In this document: piece by piece, positions 1-5,790 of the stretch | How the letters are laid out: each line of letters opens with the position of its first letter | How positions within the stretch are numbered: position 1 is the stretch's first letter | NCBI GenBank assembly: GCA_019136395.1 | Contig: JAGVUH010000445.1 | Span: 1 to 9,183, forward strand | Direction: 5' to 3' | DNA length: 9,183 bases | Source of the DNA: Gammaproteobacteria bacterium | Lineage (GTDB): Bacteria > Pseudomonadota > Gammaproteobacteria > Chromatiales > Chromatiaceae | Translations under genes and position numbers: made by a program | Notes under the pieces: generated by a model | The model's input: the letters and a program-made list of their open reading frames with translations, nothing else | Database searches by the model: none | What the model was told of the DNA's origin: nothing

Positions 1-440
1 CGCAGCGACAGCCGGGTGATGGAGCGGCTGGCCAGGGCCTGACGCATCTCGTGGTAGAGACGCTGAAAGATCAGGGTCTGGCTGTAGGCCAGGGTGAGCA
101 GATAGGTGAGGGTGTGGGAGAAGGCCAGGGCGTGGAACAGGTCGAGGCGCGTCATGACCAAAAAGCTGAGGGTGGTGATGAGCAGCACCCGCAGGTTCAG
201 CAACAGCAGATAGTCGCCGCAGGGGCGGCCCTGGTACCAGGCCAGGGCCGCGTAAGAGAGGCTGATCATCAGATTGAAGGCCAGTACCGTCAGGACCGAA
301 CGCCGGAGGATCGGCCAGGCCTGGCGCCCGGCGAGCAGCAGGCAGAGGGCCAGCCCGACCCCCAGGGCCAGGGGCTCGTGGATCAGGGTGGCCGCGACCA
401 CGGCGGCGAGGTAGGCAAAAAACCCGAGGCGATGGCGCAT
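1..440 (-). CDS. cbiQ: ECF nickel/cobalt transporter coupling protein CbiQ (NikQ), 3' end outside window
   Basis: This is the transmembrane coupling subunit (EcfT/CbiQ family) of an energy-coupling-factor metal importer. It sits in the inner membrane and links the ATPase to the CbiM substrate-binding protein. About 146 residues are visible. The N-terminus reads MRHRLGFFAYLAAVVAATLI, followed by several hydrophobic helices and then a charged stretch ending HEMRQALASRSITRLSL. That stretch fits the cytoplasmic coupling helix with its Ala-Arg/Ser-Arg motif, and the gene leaves the window there. The start chosen is the ATG at 440, the most downstream of five repeated ATGs. The ATG at 479 is in the same frame and would add 13 residues (MSQRLGFFIRSPA). 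No clear Shine-Dalgarno precedes either. The gene follows cbiM on the same strand. The family call rests on position, length, hydrophobicity and the coupling-helix motif; metal choice comes from the neighbours. Confidence 0.82.
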   Translation of the reverse strand, partial: MRHRLGFFAYLAAVVAATLIHEPLALGVGLALCLLLAGRQAWPILRRSVLTVLAFNLMISLSYAALAWYQGRPCGDYLLLLNLRVLLITTLSFLVMTRLDLFHALAFSHTLTYLLTLAYSQTLIFQRLYHEMRQALASRSITRLSL

Positions 441-595
441 CGCAGGCGATCGGATAAAAAACCCCAGGCGCTGGCTCATCACAGGCGACAGTCAAAAAAA
501 ACCCAGGCTGTTGCGCATCATGGGAGACTGGACAAAAACCCGAGGCGGTGGCGCATTGTGGGGGTCCGGACAAAAAAACTCAGGCGATGGCGCAT
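402..595 (-). repeat. 39-bp tandem array duplicating the cbiQ start region (five units)
   Basis: On the minus strand there are five consecutive units, at 557-595 (39 bp), 519-556 (38 bp), 480-518 (39 bp), 441-479 (39 bp) and 402-440 (39 bp). The last is the start of cbiQ itself. Each begins with ATG, then a variant of CGCCATCGCCTCGGG, then a run of 5 to 8 T, then a more divergent tail of about 15 bp. The first 24 bases are well conserved and the tails are not. The units are degenerate, so the array is not a fresh assembly artefact. The first two units encode a 25-residue ORF that stops in a TGATG overlap with the third ATG. The third encodes only MRNSLGFF before TGA. The fourth is in frame with cbiQ. 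Confidence 0.93.
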
Positions 596-612
596 AGCGG
601 GGGACCGGATTG

Positions 613-640
613 CAGCCCTGGCGGGTTCAGCCCTGGCGGG
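613..640 (-). repeat. 15-bp direct repeat across the cbiM stop codon
   Basis: The 13-bp sequence cagccctggcggg occurs at 613-625 and again at 628-640 on the plus strand, giving a 15-bp period. On the minus strand the first copy encodes the last residues of CbiM and the stop codon falls at the junction, so the duplication lies mostly in the untranslated spacer just before the 39-bp start-codon array. Confidence 0.8.
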
Positions 641-1274
641 CGCCGCGCAGGCGGGTCACGAAACGGTAGATGAAGACCGTCAGCAGGCCCTCGCCTACCG
701 CCACCACCAGGTGGGGCAGGAGGACCGCCGGCAGGGTGATGGCCAGCCCGAAGGGAAAGAAGAGCGGCGTGCCGTCCGCGCGCTGGGCGATGAGGGGCTG
801 GAGGCCGAGGGCCAGGGCCACCAGCAGGGCCGCGACCAGCACGGCCAGGGCGGCGGCGAGAAACACCGCCAGGCTCTCGCCGCGTCCGCGCAGCAGGTGA
901 AAGACCCCGGCGGCCGTGGCGCTGCCGGCCAGGCCCATGGCCAGGGCATTGAGGGGCAGGGCGGTGATGCCACCATCGCCAAACAACAGAGCCTGCATCA
1001 GGAACACCAGGGACAGGCTGACGAAGGTGGTCCAGACGCCGAACAGCACCGCCAGCAGGCCGATGCCGGTGGCATGCACCGTCGTCCCCCCCGGCAAGGG
1101 GATGGCGATCATGGACAGCACGAAGGCCAGGGCGGTCACCACCGCCAGGAGGGGAATGCCGCGCTCGTCCAGGTTGAGCCGCACCCGGCGCAGGGCCAGT
1201 GTCCAGGCCGGAAGGGCCACCGCATAGAGGGGCAAATAGAACTGGGGGGCAATGAAGCCGTCGGGGATGTGCAT
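627..1274 (-). CDS. cbiM: ECF transporter substrate-capture protein CbiM/NikM
   Basis: This is the substrate-specific membrane component (S component) of a nickel or cobalt ECF importer; it binds the metal ion on the periplasmic side. The 215-residue protein starts MHIPDGF, the invariant CbiM/NikM N-terminus, which fixes the start at 1274. Further family motifs are PGGTTVHATGIG (residues 61-72), the QALLFGDGGITALPLNA segment, and PHLVVAVGEGLLT near the C-terminus. In the solved NikM2 structure the metal is held by the Met1 amine, His2 and His67. All three positions are present here, and His67 falls in VHATG. Roughly seven hydrophobic segments are visible. It lies between a small bitopic protein upstream and cbiQ downstream. 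No good ribosome binding site is visible. The NikK/NikL-like partners favour nickel over cobalt; that is inference. Confidence 0.93.
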   Translation of the reverse strand: MHIPDGFIAPQFYLPLYAVALPAWTLALRRVRLNLDERGIPLLAVVTALAFVLSMIAIPLPGGTTVHATGIGLLAVLFGVWTTFVSLSLVFLMQALLFGDGGITALPLNALAMGLAGSATAAGVFHLLRGRGESLAVFLAAALAVLVAALLVALALGLQPLIAQRADGTPLFFPFGLAITLPAVLLPHLVVAVGEGLLTVFIYRFVTRLRGARQG

Positions 1275-1341
1275 GCAGGGGTGGGCGGAATGCCAGTGGG
1301 GAGCGGGTCACGCGGGTAAACAACCGGACACTATGGCTGGA

Positions 1342-1839
1342 TCATGCCGGCCTGTTCCGATAAAACAGCTTGAGGAGACCGAAGAGCCCGAGCAGGATGC
1401 CCAGGCCGACGAAGAGGCGCTGGTAGCGCTCGAACAGGGGCCGCTCGGCGGCGATCAGGGCCGCCCCGGGGCCGATCTCGACCGAGATGACCAGACCGTG
1501 GCCATCGTGGGACATGGCGCGGACCTCGTAGCGACCCGGGTCCGGGGGCAGGAAGGCCAGCCGGCCGTGGGCGTCCGTCCGCCCGACCTGAAAGGGGATC
1601 TCCCCGTTCGTCGGGAAGATCTCGAACTCCTCATAGGCGAAGGGGCTGCCGTCGGGATAGGTCAGGCTCACCACCGTGGCGTTGGCCTGGCCGGTGGCAT
1701 GGTGCAGGTCATGTGCCATGATCGGGGCGGTGACCAGCCATGAGGATGACAGCAGTAGCGCCCTGGTGAGTCTTCCCAGAAGCGTGGCTAGTCTGGCATG
1801 AGACCCCGAAACAGGGGCCGGGGTGGGGATGATTGCCAT
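1342..1839 (-). CDS. Small bitopic NikL-like component of nickel ECF transporter
   Basis: The protein has 165 residues. A signal peptide or first membrane anchor covers about residues 1-42 (hydrophobic LTRALLLSSSWLVTAPIMA), with a plausible signal peptidase site before HDLHH. A short beta-rich periplasmic domain follows (YPDGSPFAYEEFEIF, then GRTDAHGRLAFLPPDPGRYEVRA), with the look of a carboxypeptidase-regulatory or Ig-like fold. A C-terminal membrane helix covers about 141-160 (LFVGLGILLGLFGLLKLFY). This architecture matches the NikL/NikN accessory subunits encoded beside NikM in nickel ECF clusters. The predicted mature N-terminus carries three histidines in five residues, which could deliver metal to CbiM. 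It lies 67 nt upstream of cbiM and 44 nt downstream of the DUF4198 gene. The start at 1839 gives the full signal peptide. The exact subunit name is inferred from context. Confidence 0.78.
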   Translation of the reverse strand: MAIIPTPAPVSGSHARLATLLGRLTRALLLSSSWLVTAPIMAHDLHHATGQANATVVSLTYPDGSPFAYEEFEIFPTNGEIPFQVGRTDAHGRLAFLPPDPGRYEVRAMSHDGHGLVISVEIGPGAALIAAERPLFERYQRLFVGLGILLGLFGLLKLFYRNRPA

Positions 1840-1847
1840 GGCCTGGG

Positions 1848-1895
1848 TCAGAGGCTGATTCAGAGCCGGGCTCAGAGCCTGGCTCAGAGATTGGG
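1848..1895 (-). repeat. 12-bp x4 tandem repeat reiterating the stop codon of the DUF4198 gene
   Basis: Four consecutive 12-bp units lie at 1848-1859, 1860-1871, 1872-1883 and 1884-1895. On the plus strand each starts tcagag; on the minus strand each ends CTCTGA. The rightmost unit contains the last codons and the TGA of the DUF4198 gene. Because the period is a multiple of three, the other units add three more in-frame TGA codons in the spacer before the NikL-like start at 1839. Confidence 0.88.
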
Positions 1896-2645
1896 AGCCA
1901 GCTCGAAGACGAGGGTGGTGGCCAGCACCTCCTTATCGGCCTGGGGTGTTGGCCGTGGGCGGTTGAGCCCGGCTGCGATCATCTGGAAGCCACCGTGTTG
2001 AATCCGCAGGTTGATGCGACCCTCCTCGTCCGTCATGCCGCGGGGCTCGCCGTCGTAGGTTACCGTCGCCCCGGCGATCGGCTGGCGATCGAGGGTCAGT
2101 TGCAGGCGCAGCTTATCCCCCTTGGCCAGATGCAGGGGGTCCTCCAGGGGGACCAGTTCCAGGCCAGGGGTGAGGGGCATGGCCAGGGCCGGGGACCAGG
2201 CATCGAGACGCTTGACCCACTCCAGGGACAGCCAGCTTTTCACCACCTGCCGTGCCTCATCCTTGGGCACGTTCAGGGTGCCCTTGGGGGTCTTGCTCCA
2301 AAAGCCGGAGGAGGCCGCGATGGTCAAGGCCGCGCACTCGCCCTCCAGACGGAATGGGCTGCCGCCCTTGGCCTCGTGCTTGACCTGGCCCTGGGTATCA
2401 AAGCACAGGGCTTGGGTGACGAAGGCAGGTCCGTAGTGGATCACCTGGTCGCCACCGTGGCCTCCGTGACCGCCATGGTGGGTGTGCTTGTGGCCGTTGT
2501 ACAGGGTGTAGGCCCCGCTGGCGCGCTCGATCCAGAGGTCATGGGCGAGGATGGCCGGGGGCAAGAGGGTCAGGACTAGGACGGTGAGGAGTGGGAAGCG
2601 CTGGCTTGGGGTTGAGGGACCCTGGCTGGTAAGGCGGCTGAACAT
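1884..2645 (-). CDS. Periplasmic DUF4198 protein, NikK-like nickel transport component
   Basis: This 253-residue secreted protein is of the DUF4198 / COG5266 type, found beside nickel and cobalt ECF transporters, where it is thought to act as a periplasmic metal-handling component. The ATG at 2645 is chosen; the frame can be extended only to a TTG at 2711, which would put a charged segment before the signal peptide. Residues 1-34 form a signal peptide ending PPAILA, giving a mature start of HDLWIE. A glycine/histidine-rich loop, HKHTHHGGHGGHGG, lies near residues 52-65 and is a probable metal-binding site. The C-terminal part (IAGATVTYDGEPRGMTDEEG onward) looks like an Ig-like, carboxypeptidase-regulatory-type domain. 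It is the first gene of the operon, with a plausible promoter 38-66 nt upstream. No strong Shine-Dalgarno is visible. Confidence 0.85.
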   Translation of the reverse strand: MFSRLTSQGPSTPSQRFPLLTVLVLTLLPPAILAHDLWIERASGAYTLYNGHKHTHHGGHGGHGGDQVIHYGPAFVTQALCFDTQGQVKHEAKGGSPFRLEGECAALTIAASSGFWSKTPKGTLNVPKDEARQVVKSWLSLEWVKRLDAWSPALAMPLTPGLELVPLEDPLHLAKGDKLRLQLTLDRQPIAGATVTYDGEPRGMTDEEGRINLRIQHGGFQMIAAGLNRPRPTPQADKEVLATTLVFELAPNL

Positions 2646-2682
2646 ACGCAAGATTACTTTTTCAGGATTCGTAACACCAGCC

Positions 2683-2711
2683 AGTCTACCCCTGGGATGG
2701 TTCCCGTACAA
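2683..2711 (-). promoter_or_regulatory. Putative sigma-70-type promoter for the nickel importer operon
   Basis: On the minus strand TTGTAC (plus-strand 2706-2711) and TAGACT (plus-strand 2683-2688) are separated by exactly 17 bp. Each matches four of six consensus positions. Transcription would begin near 2676, leaving about 30 nt of leader before the ATG at 2645. The rest of the divergent region 2646-2862 shows no tRNA, no recognisable riboswitch and no convincing NikR site. TATACT at 2759-2764 could be a -10 for the plus-strand cyclase, but lacks a good -35. Confidence 0.4.
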
Positions 2712-2862
2712 CTTTGTCGCGCCTGTCCGGGCGATACGCCTTACTTTTGCGGGTCACGTATACTTCTAACAGGCATCAGGCCTCGGGTATCAGGCGTTGG
2801 CAGTCGTTCTTCTCCGCTAACTCTTTGATGCCAGACGGACTTTTGGCTTTTCCTGGAGGAGA

Positions 2863-4905
2863 ATGGACACTAAAACCCTGATCATCGCTGGCTTGGTGGT
2901 CGCCATGGCTGTCAGTTTCAGCATGGCCGTGGTCTTCTGGACGCGTCGCACCTATCCCGGCTTCGGCTATTGGCTGGCCGGGTCCGGGTGTCGGGTGCTG
3001 GCGGCGGCGCTCTTCCTGCTGCCGCGGGAGCAATTCCCCCCCTGGCTGACCATCATCCTGGCCAACTACCTGCTGTTCGCCGAACTGATCCTCTATCTGC
3101 GCGGGACCCTGATCTTTCGCGGCCAACCGGTCCAGGTCCGCTGGGATCTCGTGGGCTCCCTGGTCTTCCTCGCCCCGTTTTACTGGTTCACCTACCTCGA
3201 GCCCAGTCTCAACGCCCGCGTCGCGGTGTCCAATCTGTTGAGCGCCGTCTGGACGCTGCGGTTGTTTTTGGTGCTCTTGACCCGGCGCCCCCCCTATTTC
3301 GGTTCCTTCGATCGCGGGCAGGCGGTCGTCTGGGCGGTGTTGACCCTCGTCGATCTAACGCGGGCGAACTATATCGGCCTCCTGGCGCCCCCGCTGGCGA
3401 ACTACCTGGACGCCCCCGCTTATCAGAGCGAGTGGATCCTGCTGTTGATCCTGTCCGCGATCCTGATCACCCTGAGCCAGGTGGTCATGAACGCTCAGCA
3501 GCTGGAGTACGACCTGCGGCGGACCCGGGAGGCGCTGGAGGAGGATATCCGCGAGCGTGAGCGCGTCGAGGGCGAGTTGCGCGAGGCCAAAGAGCGCCTG
3601 GAGGCGACGATCAACGCCCTGCCGGATCTGCTGTTACGGGTGGATCGCGAGGGCCGGGCATTGGAATTCCACACGGCGGACCCCGGTCGACTCTCCCTGC
3701 CACCGGCCGCCTTCCTGGGCCGGACGATCACCGAGGTCCTGCCTCCGGAGGCCGCGCGGGTGATCCGAGCCGCCCTGGAGGAGGCGGAGCGGGAGGGCTA
3801 TCACCGGGGCGCCAGCTACTCCTTGCCCACCCCGCAGGGACCAATCTGGTACGAGTTGTCGATCGCCCGGCTGGGAGGGCCAGTGCTGGCTGAGCACGAG
3901 TTCATCCTGCTGATCCGCGACATCACCGACCGCCAACGGGCCGAGGAGCAGTTGCGCATCAGTGAGGAGCGGCACCGGCTGCTGGCCGAGAACGCCCTGG
4001 ATGTCATCTGGACCATCGAGCCTGACGGCACCCTTTCCTATGTCAGTCCCGCCGTCGAGAAACTGCGGGGCTTCACCCCGGCCGAGGCCATGCGCCAGGC
4101 ACCGGAGGAGGTTCTGACCCCGGCCTCCCTAGCCATCTACCGCCACTATTTCCAGGAAGTGCAGACCCGGGCCCTGTCTGGTCTCCCCCTGGAGCCCTTT
4201 CGGGGTGAACTGGAATATCGCTGTCAGGACGGCTCGACCGTCTGGGGCGATGTCATGATCTACCCGCTGCAGGATGCCGAGGGTACTTTCCGCCAGCTTT
4301 TGGCGGTATCGCGGGACATCAGCGCGCGCAAACGTCATGAGCTCGAATTGCGCCAGGCCCAGGACCTCGCGGAACAGGCCAACCAGGCGCTCCAGGCCGC
4401 CAATGAGGAACTCCAACGTCTTGCCACCACCGACAATCTCACCGGGGTCTGGAACCGCCGCCACTTCGAGCAGGTCGTGGCGGCGGAGATCCAGCGCGTC
4501 GGGCGCTACGGCGAGCCCTTGTCGTTGCTGCTGTTCGATATCGACCACTTCAAGGCCATCAACGACACCCATGGCCACCTGGCGGGCGACCAGGTGCTGA
4601 TCAACCTGAGCCACCGGGTTCGCGATCACCTGCGTAGCGTCGACATGCTGGCGCGCTGGGGTGGTGAGGAGTTCGTCGTCATGCTGCCCCATTGCGGGGG
4701 CGATGAGGCCCAGCGCCTGGCGGAGAAGCTGCGCGCCCTGATCGCCGCGGAACCCTTCCCCGAAGTCGGCCAGGTCACCTCCAGCTTTGGCGTGGCGCAA
4801 TTCCGCCCCCCGGAAAGCGCCGATGCCTGGCTCAACCGCGCCGATGACGCCCTCTACCAGGCCAAGGCGGCGGGACGCAACCGGGTCTGGATCGCCAGCC
4901 ACTAA
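2863..4905 (+). CDS. Membrane sensor diguanylate cyclase (7TM-PAS-PAS-GGDEF)
   Basis: This 680-residue protein should make cyclic di-GMP from two GTP at the inner membrane. Residues 1-210 contain about seven hydrophobic helices (first TLIIAGLVVAMAVSFSMAVV, last WILLLILSAILITLSQVVM). A charged coiled-coil linker covers about 212-248. PAS 1 spans about 248-355 and ends LLIRDITDRQ. PAS 2 spans about 365-490 and ends VSRDISARKR. A second helical linker precedes the GGDEF domain, which starts LATTDNLTGVWNRRHF near 520. The active-site loop is GGEEF at 600-604, preceded by FDIDHFKAIND with its metal-binding aspartate. RSVD sits exactly five residues before GGEEF, the product-inhibition I-site. GGAGGA lies just before the ATG, supporting this start. 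The signal sensed is unknown. It is the intact member of a tandem paralogous pair with the gene starting at 4963. Confidence 0.93.
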   Translation: MDTKTLIIAGLVVAMAVSFSMAVVFWTRRTYPGFGYWLAGSGCRVLAAALFLLPREQFPPWLTIILANYLLFAELILYLRGTLIFRGQPVQVRWDLVGSLVFLAPFYWFTYLEPSLNARVAVSNLLSAVWTLRLFLVLLTRRPPYFGSFDRGQAVVWAVLTLVDLTRANYIGLLAPPLANYLDAPAYQSEWILLLILSAILITLSQVVMNAQQLEYDLRRTREALEEDIRERERVEGELREAKERLEATINALPDLLLRVDREGRALEFHTADPGRLSLPPAAFLGRTITEVLPPEAARVIRAALEEAEREGYHRGASYSLPTPQGPIWYELSIARLGGPVLAEHEFILLIRDITDRQRAEEQLRISEERHRLLAENALDVIWTIEPDGTLSYVSPAVEKLRGFTPAEAMRQAPEEVLTPASLAIYRHYFQEVQTRALSGLPLEPFRGELEYRCQDGSTVWGDVMIYPLQDAEGTFRQLLAVSRDISARKRHELELRQAQDLAEQANQALQAANEELQRLATTDNLTGVWNRRHFEQVVAAEIQRVGRYGEPLSLLLFDIDHFKAINDTHGHLAGDQVLINLSHRVRDHLRSVDMLARWGGEEFVVMLPHCGGDEAQRLAEKLRALIAAEPFPEVGQVTSSFGVAQFRPPESADAWLNRADDALYQAKAAGRNRVWIASH

Positions 4906-4962
4906 CCTGACGCCACGGAAACTGTTGCGAGGAACTTAGTCGAGGAACTGATTGACCGGCGG

Positions 4963-5790
4963 ATGGACACCAAGACCCTGATCATTGTCGCCCTGACGGT
5001 GGCCCTGGCGATCACCCTAACGATGGCCGTCATCCTCTGGACGCGCCGGACCTATCCCGGTTTCGGGTACTGGGTCGCCGGGGTGGCCTGTGGCTGCCTG
5101 TCGTCGGTGCTCTTCCTGCTGCCCCGGGATCAGTTTTCGCCCTGGTTGACCATCGTCCTGGCCAATTACCTGCTCCTGGCCAAGGGTATCCTCTTTCTGC
5201 GCGGCACCCTGATCTTCCGGGGACTGTCACCTCGGGTAGGCTGGGACATCGCCGGCTCCTTGGGCTACGTGGCCCTGTTGCTCTGGTTCAGCTATGGGGA
5301 CCCCAACCTCAATGCCCGCATCGTTATCAATGCGGTATTCAATGCCGCCTGGATGCTCTGGCTGGCCGGGGTCCTCCTGACCCGGCGGCCGCCTTACTTC
5401 GGTTCCGCCGATCGCCTGCAAGCGGCCCTGTGGCTGGTGCTGGCCACGGCCGACCTCGGCCGCGCCCTCTATGCCGGGTTCTTCGCGCCACCCCTCACCG
5501 ACTTTATCGCCGGTCCGGCCTATCAGAACCAGTGGATTTTGCGCTGGAGAAGGACATGCGCGCGCGTGAGCGCATCCAGGACGCGCTGCGCCAGGCCAAG
5601 GCGCGCCTGGAGGCGACAGTCAATGCCTTGCCGGATCTGCTGTTACGGGTGGATCGCGCGGGCCGGGCCCGGGAGTGTCACACGGCGGACCCCAATCGGT
5701 TTATTCTGCCCCCGGTGGCATTCCTCGGCCGGGTGGCATTCCTCGGCCGGCCCGTCACGGAGTTCATGCCCCCGGAGGCCGCGCGGGTGA
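4963..5790 (+). pseudogene. N-terminal membrane half of split diguanylate cyclase (frameshifted paralog)
   Basis: From the ATG at 4963 the reading frame matches the upstream cyclase from residue 1 through YQNQWIL near residue 193, covering membrane helices 1 to 6. At 5541 the alignment jumps. The 91 bp equivalent to 3441-3531 of the first copy are missing, so helix 7 and half of the coiled coil are gone and the frame moves to -1. Translation then continues out of frame, with Arg-rich sequence unlike any domain, to a TGA at 5788-5790. The rest of the cyclase (PAS-PAS-GGDEF) is intact in the other frame, 5541-6929. The fragment lacks any output domain. A long clean deletion is not typical of a base-calling error, so the disruption is likely real. 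The upstream leader has no strong Shine-Dalgarno; GAGGA at 4942 is too far from the start. Confidence 0.8.

Noticed and set aside
402..595. CRISPR array
   Set aside because: Units are contiguous and degenerate along their whole length, with no unrelated spacers, and the last unit is the 5' end of a gene.
402..595. Series of intrinsic terminators, because each unit has a T-run on the minus strand
   Set aside because: The sequence before each T-run forms at best a 3-bp stem (GCG...CGC). Transcriptional pausing is possible, but no convincing terminator hairpin is present.
51..1319. A 422-codon plus-strand open frame over cbiQ and cbiM
   Set aside because: Its translation is Gln/Gly/Glu/Arg-rich low-complexity sequence with no domain; the minus strand encodes clear CbiM and CbiQ motifs. 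It is an antisense shadow of high-GC genes.
1833..2579. A 248-codon plus-strand open frame opposite the DUF4198 gene
   Set aside because: No recognisable domain, compositionally biased, and fully antisense to a gene with a signal peptide and a family match.
2700..2765. NikR operator in the nickel operon leader
   Set aside because: GTACAA and CGATAC resemble half-sites only weakly and their spacing does not fit the known dyad.
4129..4902. A 257-codon minus-strand open frame opposite the GGDEF domain
   Set aside because: Antisense to a highly conserved catalytic domain; no family features of its own.
5533..5545. Programmed -1 frameshift joining the two halves of the second cyclase
   Set aside because: The required shift is -1 at GGATTTTGCG, but there is no canonical slippery heptamer, and the joined product would still lack helix 7, placing the output domains on the wrong side of the membrane.
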